64,000 nt of DNA from the NCBI GenBank assembly GCA_032988165.1, contig JANTQF010000057.1, forward strand, positions 84,849 to 148,848. Direction: 5' to 3'. This DNA comes from Emmonsiellopsis sp. PD_33. Its lineage: Eukaryota; Ascomycota; Eurotiomycetes; Onygenales; Ajellomycetaceae. Below the pieces are notes generated by a model. That model did not search any database. It was not told where the DNA came from and saw nothing but the letters and a program-made list of their open reading frames with translations. The position numbers and the translations under genes were made by a program. Position 1 is the first letter of the stretch, and every line of letters starts with the position of its first letter. Of this stretch, positions 9,979-21,803 are shown in pieces.

Positions 9979-12696
9979 ATGTCGACGCCGACGGATAAGA
10001 AATACATCTGCACGGAGGCGGGATGTGGCAAGGCTTTTTTTCGCTCCGAACATCTTGGTAGACATCGGCTTAATCGTGAGGGCTTTTAATTCTTTTTTGT
10101 CTTTTTTGTCTCTTATTTTCGTTACATTTACTTGATTGGATATGTGTATAAATTTCGGTGCCGCCAGATTGGTGACCAAAAATCAATCACTATCAGGATT
10201 ACACAATGTCAATAATGGCTGCTAATCACAACTTCAGATCGCCCGAAACAGGTCTTCCAATGTCCTCTCTGTCCCAAAGAGTTTGTCCGGAAGGACCTGC
10301 TACATAGACACGAAAAGAGACATGAGAAAGGCATGTGGTATAGAAAATCAGGGGGAATAGTCAATGCCGTCGCCGAAACCAGTCCTCCAATCATAGCCTC
10401 TTCGGGGTCGGGTTCTACTCAGGATGCTGAACACGAGGACGCCCATATCAATGACGATGCGAGCGATTCATATCCAAGTCATGGCGGGTTTCATGACCAA
10501 ACTTCCACTCAAAACCAGCTCGATGCCGCCGGCGACATGCAAATGGGATACTCCTGCAACCCCCTATTCTTCGACTCGGCCATAGACATCATCCCAACCC
10601 CCCAGCTCGCGAACCAAATCGACTGGTTCTTCGAAGACTCGCCAATAGACATGAGCCCGGTGCCTAGCAGTTCCGGAGAATTCAGTACAATTCCGCCGAA
10701 TTTTGCATCCACGGGCGTCTTTGGCGCCCCCCCTCCAGCCTCCTATGCCCATCATCCCGATGCCGCCGCAGCACAATTGTCCATGATCACGCCCTCGCCC
10801 ATCCCCATCTCCATTGCTCCTCCTTGGTCTACGGTTAAAGATAGACTACAGGACGCTCTCCGTTCACTACCGCCGGATGTGTTGCATTCGTCTTTTTTCT
10901 ACCCTACTAACCTGGCTGCCTTCTTTGATCTGTATTTTACGCATTATCATCCTCATTTCCCTATCTTTCATATCCCAACATTATCTCCGGCTGAAGCGCC
11001 GCCGTTGTTGATTGCGGCAATTGTAACACTGGGATCGACGCTGACGCCGGATGAGAATCATTATCGGATTGCGACAAGGATACATGACGCATTAAGGTGG
11101 CTTGTATTTGCGGTATGTAACCAGCTTCAGGGTTTTCTTATGCCGAGTCTAATTGCTTTTTTAGACCGGCACTTTCGAACCTCCCGCGCCGCTATGGTCT
11201 CTTCAGACACTGCTGATTATACAAGCGCGGGAGAAGATGTTTTCGACGAGGAAGCATCATGAAATGGCACATATCTTCCATGGAGCTATTATTACAGTAA
11301 GCCACCTATAAACCACCTCTCCAGCCATACTTCACATATGCAACACGTTCTATATCAAATTATAACCCCATAGCAGCTCATGAAACGCGGCACGGCATAT
11401 ACCACCCCCCAAACGCCGCCTGAACAGCCACGCACGGAACTCGAACAACGCTGGCGCCGCTGGGTAACCAACGAAGCCTCCAAACGTACCGCCTTCTTCG
11501 CTTTCATAATGGATGCCCAACACGCCTTCATGTTCGGGCATTCCTGCACCCTGGCCCCCCATGAGGTCCAACTCCCCCTCCCCTGCTCCGACCTTCTCTG
11601 GGAACAATCCACCGCCCTAAACTGGGAACGAGCACGGCAGGAAACCCCCGACTCACCCCGCTTCCTCCTCACCCTCAAGGGCCTATTAAACAACACCCCC
11701 GTCCCCGCAAACTGCAGCCCCTTCTCTCGCCTCATCCTCCTGCACGGTCTCTTCAGCGTCACCGCCCACCTGCACGCCCGCGTCCTCGCTACGCTAGGCG
11801 TCGGCCAAATCGCCTCGACAACCACTGCAGCAGCCGCATCTGCCTCCGCACAAGCCAACACTGACCCCTCCCTCCCCACAGAGGCATGGAAAGCAACCAT
11901 CGAACGCGCAATCGACACCTGGGCCTACTCACTCCTCTCTTACACCCCCTCCCTAGCCCTGGAAGCCTGCAAACCCCTCCACCACATGTCGCACGTCGCC
12001 ATCCACACCAACATTGTCGACTTCCACATTCTCGCCGGCGCCAAGCCGCTGCTGGACAGCCGGCCCCCGTCCCGCCACGATGTCAGCCAGGCGATGGACC
12101 GCGTGCGTGCCTGGAGCCGTAATCGCGAGTGCAAGAAGGTGTTGTATCATTGTCTAGTACTCATTCAGGAGACGGTGTTTACGGGGAGGAGGTATTTGGC
12201 AAGGCAGGATAATATTGCTCTAAGGCCGTGGTGTTTGTATCATGCTACGTTGGTGTTGTGGGGCTACGGGAGGATGTGTGCGGAAGCGGTTCAGGGCCAG
12301 GTGCAGGTGCCGCAGGGGTATGGTGCTACTCCCTATGGGCATCCATACCAAAACAGCACCACAAGTCAAGGCAACGGCAGTGGCCCGGGGGGTGCAAAGA
12401 AACGATCTATCCCCATTCGCGCGTCTGGGGGCCTGAAGCTGGAGAACAACGATGGCGGTGTTGCTGCACCTGGTGGCCTTGGCGGGATGGGGGGTGTCGA
12501 TATAACAACGCTCAGCGCGGAAGACTATCTAATTCGCATGCGGATGGTACTGCAGAGCCCAACCGTGCCTGAGATGTTGGAGGGGGCAAATGAGACGCGT
12601 GGGCTTCTGCTGTCGGTGCGAGAGTGTCTGGAGGGGTGTCGATGGGAGTTGTTACAAGAGGCGTATGCGACCTTGGGGAAGTTGGCGGGACTATGA
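9979..12696 (+). CDS. C2H2 zinc-finger transcription factor with fungal_trans domain
   Basis: Four exons: 9979-10075, 10238-11112, 11165-11296 and 11377-12696, giving 807 aa. Two N-terminal C2H2 fingers are seen: C-x4-C-x12-H-x3-H starting CTEAGCGKAF, whose last His codon is made across the first splice junction, and C-x2-C-x12-H-x3-H starting CPLCPKEF. Residues about 259-500 match the fungal-specific transcription factor domain (LYFTHYHPHFPIFHIPT, then LQTLLIIQAREKMFSTRKHH). The third intron ends at a tandem acceptor TAGCAG (11371-11376), so one extra Gln is possible. The C-terminal third has a low-complexity Gly/Ser/Gln linker. This is the architecture of many fungal pathway-specific regulators. 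I cannot assign a target pathway. Confidence 0.9.
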
Positions 12697-13011
12697 CGGA
12701 TTGATGATAGGAATATAGTATGGGAAAAGGGAAAAAGGTCGGTTGACTGACACAATAATGGATTATAGGGAAACAAGCGAGTTTTGGCTCTTTTTGGCTG
12801 ATATATATCTTTTTTGTTTTTCGTTTGGATATATTTGAGACCCTGCGTACATATTAAAACACATATATTCTAATAAATACCACGCCTTTCGATCCAGCAC
12901 TTGACAGCCATTATTCTTGTCTCCAGTCCAGATACGACGAACCAGAGCGATGGACATAAATCCACCATCCGATAACCCTTCATCTATCTACAACACACCC
13001 TCAGTCACAAC
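12697..13011. other. Convergent 3' intergenic region
   Basis: 315 bp between the zinc-finger gene and the SMP-30-like gene. It is AT-rich and contains ATATAT and AATAAA-like signals (for example around 12,871). Nothing coding was seen. Confidence 0.7.
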
Positions 13012-14145
13012 TCACCCCGCAAACTCAAACTTTGGCTGTCCCTTAATCCCCGCCGCGGGCTTATACAAAAACATATGCCCCCCATCATCTACCTGGCGGG
13101 GTTCTGGGTTCCGGTCCTTCCCCGTGGCAACAAAAATAATATCCCAATTGCGGCCGCCCCAAGTTGTGCAGGCCATATTTCGCGCGGTGAAGATGATGTC
13201 CTTGAGATGCTTGCCTTCGGGACTGAAGACCATCACTCGGTCAGAGTCGAAGACAGCAATCCAGAGGTTTCCGTCCGTGCTGTTTGTTGGGGTTTGTTAG
13301 CAGGGGTTCAGAGAATGTCAGGGGGTCAAGGGCGGACGTACTCTACTACCATTCCATCGGGTTCTCCGTAGGTGGATCGACGGTCAATGAGAATCCGTCT
13401 GTTCGAGATGTTTCCAGATTCGAGGTCGAAGTCGTATGCGTATACGATCATGGCGACGGAGTCGTTGAAGTACACTGGAATTCAACCATTATTCAACATC
13501 ACATCATCTCGGGGCAAGACAAGACAAGAAAACATGCTCCATACTGGTCTTATTATCCGGACTCCACGCCAGCCCGTTGCCGCAAATAATCCCCTTCTCC
13601 ATCTCATGCAGACTGCCGTCAGGATCATATCTCCACAGCCTCCCCCTTGGCTCCCCATAGCTTGCCGGCAACTTATTCGGCCCATACGCCATGGCCTTCT
13701 TATCGATCTCCGCCAACCAAAACCGCCCCTTTGCATCAACCCCGCCATCATTAAAGCGCAACTCATCCCGCTGAGCCGTCGGGATGATCTCCTTGACAAC
13801 CTCAAACTTGCCCGTGGCCTCATCCAGGAAGCAGACGCCCTGATAATACGCCGCGATGTAGCTGCCCGGCTTCCCCTGGCGGAAGAAGGCAACCGTGACG
13901 CTGTCTTCGAGCTTGACAATGCGCGCGCGGCCCTTGGCGGCGCCGGTGTCTGGATCGACTTCCAGAATGTGCAGCTCGGCGGGATCCTGGAGGCAGTCGA
14001 CCCAGTGGAGGGTTGAGTCGCTGGCGCGGTAGATGGGGGCTTCTCCTAGGACCATGGGGGGGTCGCACTTATAGAAGGGAGCGCCGCCGTCAATGGGCGC
14101 TTCGAGGGGCCCAGGGCCAGGGCGGGGTGGTGCTGTTGCGGCCAT
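13012..14145 (-). CDS. SMP-30/gluconolactonase-family beta-propeller hydrolase
   Basis: Three minus-strand exons: 14145-13545, 13474-13342 and 13279-13012, giving 333 aa; the second intron has a CTAAC branch point. The fold is shown by the SMP-30/gluconolactonase blocks VLGEAPIYRASDSTLHWVD, NDGGVDAKGRFWLAEI, GNGLAWSPDNKTMYFNDS, YGEPDGMVV and TDGNLWIAVFDSDRV. Conserved Glu, Asn and Asp residues expected to hold the divalent metal are present (E in GEAP, N in NDGG, N in GNGLAW, D in NDS). Family members hydrolyse sugar or other lactones. No signal peptide is seen, so it is probably cytosolic. It is divergent from the NCS1 permease (909 bp apart). Shared control is possible but unproven, and the substrate is unknown. 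Confidence 0.9.
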
Positions 14146-15054
14146 GATGGGAAGGAATTAATAGTTGATATCTAGTTCGAGAGGCCAGCAATGGTGTTTT
14201 GTTTCCATCAGGGGGGACTTTTTATATATACCGCGTCTCTATCCGGCGCCATCAGTCCATCCCGCGCTGCTCAACATCGAAGTTCGGGTCAGATGGACCC
14301 CATATCTGATGGCATTGCCCCTCAATTACGTCGGTGTCACGGCATTTAGAGCCAAGAAGCGCAAGCAATCCCCATTTATGCCTATCTAACCCCGCGTTTG
14401 TGTCCACAAGGGCATCGCTAAGGAGTTACGCGTGGGATATTTGCTATTTTTTCCCACGTTGCATCCCACCTACCAACGGTTATCAATCACGGTCGTCGCT
14501 CACAAGAGACAGCCTGCGATAAGCCAATGAAAAGGATCCAGCGCGGACGAGTGAGGAGCGCAAAGCATATCCCCACCGACCAAGACCGGTTCGACCGTTT
14601 GAAACCCGCCAGCCAAACAGCGCCTATGAGCGGCCGCGCTAACGAGACGGGATGCTATCCGCGTCCTCGGCTATTGAGAGCTGGTGGAGAACCGCCGAGG
14701 ACTAGCCGGCTAGCGCTTTGATATCGGCTCCATGATTTGAGACCAGGGGCTGGAAGCCAGGATGGAAGCTTTCCCCAGACACACCCAGCGGGCGATGCCT
14801 GTCTGTCTGTCTGTCTGGGATGGCGCGGCTTGCAGGGGCCTGATTGCAGCTATCCTGAAGAAAACGATGGACTGTCGCTCCTTATCTGCTGGCATGATTC
14901 CCGGCTATTCCCTCCCGGCAGGGGTGGTTATGCTTTCTGGGACCTGCTTATTCTCCTCCTTCGCTGCCTCCGTTGTGCATGGAAGGGCTGGTATTTTTTA
15001 TATATATATATTCTTTGAATAAACCAGCGGTCCCTTGTTTTCTACTTTGGAGAC
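14146..15054. promoter_or_regulatory. Divergent promoter, SMP-30-like gene / NCS1 permease
   Basis: 909 bp with no gene. Possible sites are TTATC/GATA-type motifs (about 14,479 and 14,881), a CGG-N5-CCG palindrome (14587-14597) of the kind bound by Zn2Cys6 regulators, and a TATATATATA run at about 15000-15010 just upstream of the permease start. These are pattern matches only. Confidence 0.4.
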
Positions 15055-17121
15055 ATGACTTCTCCACCTTCCCGTGGTGAGCGGGTCAAAACGGCCTTCA
15101 GCTCCTGGCATAACTTCCACGATGCAATGAAGCTGCACGGCGCCTCGTCGAGTCTGATGAATGAGGATCTCATCCCGACGCCCCCTGAGAAACGCACGTG
15201 GAAGACGCTGGATTTTTTCAATTACTGGTATTGTTCCCAGGACTTGGAGCCCAAGCCGGCAAGGAGAATATATACTAATAACAATGAATACTACAGGTGG
15301 AGTGAAGCATGGGCCGTTGCAACATGGTCTGTCGGATCGACTCTTATCACGCTGGGCGCAACGGTCCGCGATGCGCTGCTGGTTGTCGCATTTGCGAATA
15401 TAATGTGTGCCGTCGTGATCGTGCTGAATGGTCGGGCTGCGGCGAGATATCATATTGGGTATCCGGTGCTTTCTAGGACGAGTTTTGGGATCTATGGACA
15501 GTATTTTGTTGTCATATTGCGTGCGCTGCTGGGTGTTATTTGGGGTATGTCTACACAACTTCTCTGGCGGGATATGTACTGATGATGTCTTCATTCTGAT
15601 TATAGGAGGCGTGACTCTATACTATGAGGCCGAGTTTATCTCCATCTGTCTCCGCTGTATATTCCCCGGCTGGATGAATCTACCAAATAACATCCCCGCG
15701 GTGCGCAGGCCTCCCCCCTGCCTATCTACGTATAACCATGTCTAATACCCACATCTATAACAGAGCCAACACATCACCACCCAAGTAATGGTCTCCTTCT
15801 TCCTCGCCTTCCTCTTCGCCATCCCCTTCATGTTCATCCACCCGACCAAAATCCGGCACCTCTTCAACATCAAATCCATCATCGTGCCGCTAGCCTGCAT
15901 GGGCATCGTGATCTGGGCCACCACCGCCAACGGCGGCGTATCAGCCGACAAACTCGTCGACGAGTCGAAAAAGCCCTCGACCGCCGTCTTCGCATGGGGC
16001 ATCATTGGCCAGTTTAACGCCGTGGTGGGCGCAACCTCTGCCCTGATTGTCACCGTGCCTGATCTGGCGCGGTACTCGAAGACGAAGAACGCGCAGTTTT
16101 ACGGCCAGGCGCTGGGGCTGCCGCTTTCGCAGACGATATGCGGGGCATTTGGGATTATTACCACCGTGAGTCCTGTTATAAACGAGCAGCTGCGTCTACT
16201 GTAGCTAATACAAATTAAATCCCCTGCAGGCCGCCCTCATGAACATGTACGGCGAAGCCTACTGGAATCCGTATGACATGCTAAACGGCATCCTCGACCA
16301 CACATATACCCCCAAAGCACGGGCGGGGGTATTTTTCGCCGCGGCCTCCATGGCGTTCTCCTGCCTGTGCACATCCATCGCGACAAACGTCTTCCCCTTC
16401 GCGGCAGACATCACCTGTCTTGCGCCGAAATACGTAAATATCGTCCGCGGCCAGTTTATCTGGTTGATTCTTGCGTTTGCGATTGTTCCATGGTGTGTTT
16501 CGTCCCCGTTCCTGCATATATATATATATATATATATATAAATGTCCCCCCTATCCCATCCCCAACAGCAAAAGAAACCCCTAACAAACCCACCCACCCA
16601 GGCGCATCGTCGCAACAGCCAACGGCTTCCTCAGCTTCCTCTCAGGCTACAGCATCTTCCAAGGCCCCGTCGCCGCCATAATGCTAGTCGACTACTTCAT
16701 CATCCGACGGGGGAACCTGCACATCCCGGACGTCTTCCTCGGCACTCCCGCGAGCAGATACTTCTACACCAAGGGAGCGAACGTGCGCGCATTCGCGGCC
16801 TTTGTCATTGGCTTTCTCCTCCCGCTGCCCGGGTTTGTGGGCAGTTTTGGCCACAAGGTTGATGAGGCGGCGACGCATATGTTTAATCTGGGGTGGGTGT
16901 TGAGTTTTTTGGTGGGCGGCGTGGCGTATTGGGGGATTTGTTTGGTGTGGAGGGTGCCGGGGGATGATGGGGAGGGGGGGTTTGAGGAGAGGGTGGAGGA
17001 GGCGGAGGGGGTGGTGTTGGGTGTGGGGGGTGTTGAGGAGGGGAGTGCGAGTGGGAGTGGGAGTGGGAGGGAGCCGAAGGATTCTGCGGAGGGGGAGGAG
17101 TATGGGGGGAGAGTGGTGTGA
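15055..17121 (+). CDS. NCS1-family permease (uracil/allantoin/nucleobase type)
   Basis: Six exons: 15055-15227, 15297-15544, 15606-15700, 15764-16165, 16230-16492 and 16602-17121, giving 566 aa. Intron 1 contains a near-consensus branch point (TACTAATAAC). The N-terminal block MNEDLIPTPPEKRTW followed by FFNYWWSEAWAVATW is typical of fungal Fur/Dal-type NCS1 transporters. About ten to twelve hydrophobic segments follow, with WGIIGQFNAVVGATSALIVT and GYSIFQGPVAAIMLVDYFII as further family blocks. It should import a pyrimidine, allantoin or related compound across the plasma membrane by cation symport. The C-terminal tail is acidic and Gly/Ser-rich (SASGSGSGREPK). Its convergent neighbour is cytidine deaminase, supporting a pyrimidine role, but substrate cannot be fixed from sequence. 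Confidence 0.9.
16516..16541. repeat. (AT)n microsatellite in permease intron 5
   Basis: About thirteen AT units lie inside the 109-bp intron 16493-16601. The repeat does not touch coding sequence and is likely length-variable between strains. Confidence 0.9.
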
Positions 17122-17558
17122 TGGTGTTGTCTGTTGTCCCTTGGTTCGTTCGTTGTTCCCTTCTCACTCAGGGGTTTTTGATTTGTTTGGTTGGTTGGTT
17201 GGTGTGGATTGGAGTTCTTTTCGTTTCGTATGTTAAGATATCCCAGTGGGGATTTTATACCCATCTAGTTTTTTGTTCGTTCGTTCGTTCGCTTCGACTT
17301 TTCCTCAAGCCAGGTTTATTTTATATAGATGAGGATAGATAGAGGGATGGATAGATACAGCATGCACTGGTACCTACATATACATATACATTTATCATAT
17401 CAATCCCGCTCATTCATCGAAATCAAATAAAATAGCTATGACCATCCCCGCTAACTAGTCATCCCACAATGAAGTCCCCACCTCTAGATATGCCAAAAAC
17501 AACCTAACCCCCCCTCCCCAAAACCCGATTCCTTGATACCAGCCCCTCCTCCACAACT
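17122..17558. other. Convergent 3' intergenic region (permease / cytidine deaminase)
   Basis: 436 bp with short simple repeats (GGTT near 17,188; TTCG near 17,276; GATA near 17,330). No gene was found. Confidence 0.7.
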
Positions 17559-18558
17559 TCACTCCCGCATCGGAAGATCCTCCGGCCCAAACGAATCCGG
17601 AAGCAACTGTCGCCATCCATTTAATCAGCATAAACACTCCCAAACACACATATATATAAAAAAACAGAAAGGAAGAAACCCACCTCCCCCATCGTCTTCA
17701 CCACAAACTTCCCCTCCCCATCATACATATAGACCGGGAACGAAGGCGTTGTGAATTCCCTCATGCTACACACATACATACACACACATCGAGCCGGGCA
17801 CGTTAGTACTAGTACTATCATTCATCACCATTGATTCAGATCAGATCACTCCAAACTCCCCGTAGAAGGAGAAGAAGGAGAAGAAGAAGAAGAAGACAAG
17901 CGAAACAGTGGGAAACAAGGGACGGGGGGGACATACAACTGCCTACACATCCCACACGGCGACGCACCAGGCGTGATATCCGTCGCGACGGCGATGGCTT
18001 TGAACGATTTATGGCCGGCGACCTAGTTAGTTGTTTTGTGTTAGTAGCCTGAACGTAGCAATGATAATACATCCATCCATCCATCCATCCATCCATGCAT
18101 GTAGATAACTATCAGCCTGGCCTGGCCTGCTCGACGTTGACATATGTAGACTAGATACTATATCCCCGCCTCGAACTTCTCCCTCCCCCCAAAGAACGCA
18201 ACCAACCAGCCCCTCACAACCCCCTCAATAGTAAATAAGAGATAGTAAAATAAGAAAACGAACATAACATACCACCGCCGTCCCAAACGCACACCTCTCC
18301 GCACAAACGCCCACGGGATACGAGACATTCTCCACGTTCGCGCCGACGATGAACTCCCCTGTTTCCGTGAGGAGGCAGGCGCCGACGCGGAATTTGCTGT
18401 ATGGGCCTATTTTGATTAAGATTGAGATTAGTGGGTTGGGTATGGTGCGTGGGTTGGGTTGGGTTATGGATGAACGAACAGTGCGCGACCTCCTTTGCGG
18501 CGATGGCTTTTGCGGAGAGGGTGGTGAGTTCGGCGGGGGTGAGGGGGGAGGGGGACAT
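17559..18558 (-). CDS. Cytidine deaminase
   Basis: Five minus-strand exons: 18558-18480, 18406-18273, 18022-17937, 17765-17684 and 17606-17559, giving 142 aa, the same length as yeast Cdd1. Every phase closes and the protein ends LPDSFGPEDLPMRE. It carries the family signatures CPYSKFRVGACLL, the zinc and proton-shuttle motif C-A-E in VGVCAERCAFG, and the second zinc motif P-C-G-M-C-R-Q. The enzyme converts (deoxy)cytidine to (deoxy)uridine in pyrimidine salvage, normally as a homotetramer in the cytosol. About 571 bp of the 1,000-bp gene is intron; intron 2 (18272-18023) holds a CATC repeat. It is convergent with the NCS1 permease. Confidence 0.93.
18069..18097. repeat. (CATC)n microsatellite in cytidine deaminase intron 2
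   Basis: About six to seven CATC/CATG units lie within the 250-bp intron. Not coding. Confidence 0.85.
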
Positions 18559-19245
18559 TTTGGGTGGTTGGTTTTTAGCTGGGGAAGGGTATGTGTGTAT
18601 GGATAGATGGATGGATGGATGTGTGTTTATAGTTTCGGTGGGAGAGGGTAGGAGAGCGGGAGGGTGGTTATTTGGGTGGTTTTGAGGGGTTTATCTTGAT
18701 TTATATACGAGATAGATGTAGGTGAGCGGATTAAGGTTGTGGACGGCGGATCCCGATGGGATTAGAATTAGAATTTACAGAATTCAAAATTGACGACGGG
18801 GTTACATTGGTGTTTATTTGACGGGCAGTGGACTATTAGTTGCGGGGTCAATTATTTAATTGATTTATTTTTCTTTTCTTCTCTTCTCAAATAACTTTTA
18901 TCTCTACATACCAACTGTATAATGCTTTTCTTTCATCCGAAAAACACCCAAGTGAATCAACCCAAAATGAAGCAAAATAGATCTATCAAGCTATGTAAAT
19001 GGCTGGATGATATACCGGAAATATGGAAAGAAACCAGACAAAACGAAGATAGACAAATACGAAAATGCTGGTCATAAATCAGCCATCAATACCGAGCCAG
19101 CCCGATCAAATAAACACCCGTTCGCCAGGACATACCCCGGAAAAAAGACACCACAGCAATTAGAAAAGAAAAAGACGTCTAGAGGTAAAGTGGGTAAAGT
19201 GAGGTGGACGGAATAGGAAATCAACGTCATAATATGTAGTCAGGG
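18559..19245. promoter_or_regulatory. Intergenic region: cytidine deaminase promoter and carrier 3' end
   Basis: 687 bp upstream of the deaminase and downstream of the mitochondrial carrier. It has GATG/GGAT simple sequence near 18,605 and AT-rich 3'UTR-like sequence further on. No gene was recognised. Confidence 0.6.
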
Positions 19246-20321
19246 TTATAGATAATGGCGCAGCGCTTCATAAATCGTAAAGATGAAGGCTGAACTCGGC
19301 GCTGATCGCGCACAGGTGATTCCGCAACCGCGGTACAGCCCCGCGAGGCCCTGCTGTTTCCAAACCGTCTTCCCCACGGCCCAGAAATTGCGGCGTCTGG
19401 CGTCGCCAACTGTATGGGTAATGTCCTCTGTCTGCATGCGCGACTTTATCGTGTCGGCCGGATAGAAGATGAAATTGTAACTGACGCCTGCTGCGGCGCC
19501 TGCGAGCATGCGCTGATACACAGCGAGCGGTGGGGCTGGGGCGTCCGTGGCTGGGTCGAGTTTCGAGGCGTTGTGTTGTTTGAAGAAAGCCACCACCCCC
19601 TCGTAACTCCCGAACCAAGCGGCAGAACCGCCCGTTTCACGGATCAGCGTCCCCATTTGGCCGCGCCAGAAGCCTAGCAGCCCGTCGTGGCGGAAAACGG
19701 ACGCGATGAGAGCCAGGGGCCCGGGCGCCTTGTGGCCAATGCTGCTACCGGGGGGCACCTGCATCTTGCATTTGATGAGCTCGACAGGGGTCAAGAGGAG
19801 AGAGGTGAAGGCTCCCGAGGCGGCACCGCAGACGAGGAGTGCGGATTGCGGGAGCTCGGACACGGAGGGGTACATGGTTGTCTTCAGGAACTCTTGTGTT
19901 ACACGGTAGCTGAAGAACAAGCTGCTTGTCTCGAGGGCGGCACCCACGAGCGGGGCACTGATACCCCGATACAGGCCATTGATGCCGGCGGCCTGGAAGG
20001 ACTGGCGAAAGCAGTCGATGGGGCCCTTGTAGCGGAGGGGGATGCCATCTGGCTGGGACTGGAGGCGCACTTTGACGGTGTCGAAGGGGTATTCTATGAA
20101 CTTGCCCGCAATGCCAGCGGTCTAGTAAAGGCAGTCAGACCATGTATGTGACAGAATACACACACACACAGACACAAACAGGAACAGACAGAGCATACCG
20201 AACCATACACCACGTCCTTCAACGCCTCGACGCCCTGGTGCGTGGTCGAGGGGAAATCGGGCAGCTCCACCGCCATTTCATTTTCAATGGCGCGCGGAAC
20301 CTGTGGTTTCACAGCGTCCAT
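19246..20321 (-). CDS. amcA: Mitochondrial carrier, ornithine/arginine type (AmcA/Ort1-like)
   Basis: Two exons, 20321-20199 and 20121-19246, giving 332 aa. Three tandem mitochondrial-carrier repeats are present, each with a Px(D/E)xxK-type signature: YPFDTVKVRLQ in repeat 1, TPVELIKCKMQ in repeat 2 and YPADTIKSRMQ in repeat 3. Six membrane helices are expected in the inner mitochondrial membrane. The ALKDVVYGS start and the repeat sequences match the fungal ornithine carrier group (yeast Ort1/Arg11, Aspergillus AmcA), which exports ornithine for cytosolic arginine synthesis and imports arginine. Family membership is certain; the substrate call is by resemblance. It is divergent with cgr1. 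Confidence 0.85.
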
Positions 20322-20959
20322 CGGGCAGGCGGGGCAGAGAGCGAGGGAGAAAAGAGAAAATTGAGTATACAAGGGGGTGTTATCGGAAGAGCATCGTAGA
20401 GTCCTGGAAGAGACTGGGAAGGGCGTCAGAGACGGAGCGGTGGAGGAGAAGCGGTGGTGGTGGTGATGGTGGTGGTGGGACGACCGACATCATACGGAAG
20501 AGGCCTGCATGTTCTCTGAGGGAACAGCGCGGTATATTACAGCGGGCGGTGGAGACAGACAGCCACGCGAGTCGCAGCAGCAGAGCGGCCGGCGTATTGG
20601 CGAACGAGCGGGAATGGCGGGCTGAGACTGAAATTTGGAGCTGGCGGGGGCGGTTGTTGAGATTTCGAGATTTCGTCGGGTTGGCGGCGGTGATAAAGCG
20701 CCCAAAGCGGCTAGCGCGGAGGCAGCGGGGCCAGAATCGCCGAGATCCGGTTATCTGATGGCGCTAAGATAATTGTAAATTACGCTAGTTACGCGACGTT
20801 ACGCCAAGCCGCTACCCGGACTCTTAGTCAGCGCCAAGCATCTGGTTTTGCAAGAACCGCCGACCAACTTGAATCAACTGGCAGCAAGGGATAATTCAAT
20901 TTGTCTTGCTGTGTCTTTGTCCTCCTTGTCCTGCCCTCCGCTGCCCTTCGCTGCCCGCC
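20322..20959. promoter_or_regulatory. Divergent promoter, mitochondrial carrier / cgr1
   Basis: 638 bp. A (GGTGGT)n-type purine-rich run lies at about 20,452-20,478 and clustered TTACG motifs at about 20,778-20,805. No ORF with family resemblance was seen. Confidence 0.5.
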
Positions 20960-21432
20960 ATGTCCGCTGCTGTCGAGACTGCCGCAAATGGCCCTGTCGC
21001 CCAACCCCCGTCCGGCATGCGCAAGAACGGTCTGTCTCCCCCCCATTAATTAGAGAGAACACCCTGCTGACTGCGCGGCGACAGGCAAAAACTGGCACGT
21101 CGCCAAAGCCGCCTTCCGCCCCACGTCCGGCCAGACGCCCTACGCCAAGCGGCTCGAGGAGCGCCGGAACAGGGAGGCCATGAAGGAGAAGGAGAAGGAG
21201 ATGAAGGACGAGAAGGAGGCTGAGCGGCAGGTTGGTTCCCTCCCCCTGCGCTGAGTCTGGGAACTGTGCTGATGTTGGTTTCTGTCTGCAGCGACGGATA
21301 CAGGCTATCAAAGACCGCCGCGCCGCCAAGGAGGAGAAGCTGCGGTACGAGAAGATGGCTGAGAAGATGCACCAGAAGCGCGTGGACAGGCTGCGGCGGA
21401 GGGAGAAGAGGAATAAGCTGCTCAAGTCGTGA
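20960..21432 (+). CDS. cgrA: rRNA-processing protein Cgr1
   Basis: Three exons: 20960-21029, 21085-21230 and 21292-21432, giving 118 aa. It has the Cgr1 layout: a short N-terminus, NGKNWHVAKAAFRPTSG, KRLEERRNREAMKEKEKEMK, then a highly basic coiled-coil tail EKMAEKMHQKRVDRLRRREK ending NKLLKS. The family is nucleolar and needed for 60S ribosomal subunit biogenesis. Charge-biased coiled-coil composition and length both fit. Confidence 0.93.
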
Positions 21433-21803
21433 GTGTGTGTGTGCTGGGTAAGAGGGGGTTGGGGTTTTGCATTTTCTGGAGTGCGGGCTGGCATTGGCGT
21501 TTTTGGAGATATCTATCTTTCGACTGTCTGTCTATACGGGGATTATGGTCGTTGATTTTATACCTAAGCATTAGTTTGTCTTTACACGAATCAAGTCATA
21601 CTGAATACTCTCCATATAAACGTAAAGTGACGGGATTAAATGCCCATCTATGGCCATATTTAATCCATGCATCCGATAAATATCATTCTTGGCGCATTTA
21701 TCTAGCCGCCAAGAACACCCTCTCCATCCAACAATTTACTACAACACGCATCTCCAGAACAGCCCTCCCCAACCCCTCCCCTATCTATGTATTTAAATAT
21801 CCC
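21433..21803 (+). other. Intergenic region, cgr1 3' end to next gene
   Basis: 371 bp of AT-rich untranslated sequence with TATAAA-like stretches. Nothing else was seen. Confidence 0.6.

Noticed and set aside
16764..17264. 166-codon minus frame rich in Pro/Thr/Ser
   Set aside because: Antisense shadow of the Gly/Glu-rich C-terminus of the NCS1 permease.
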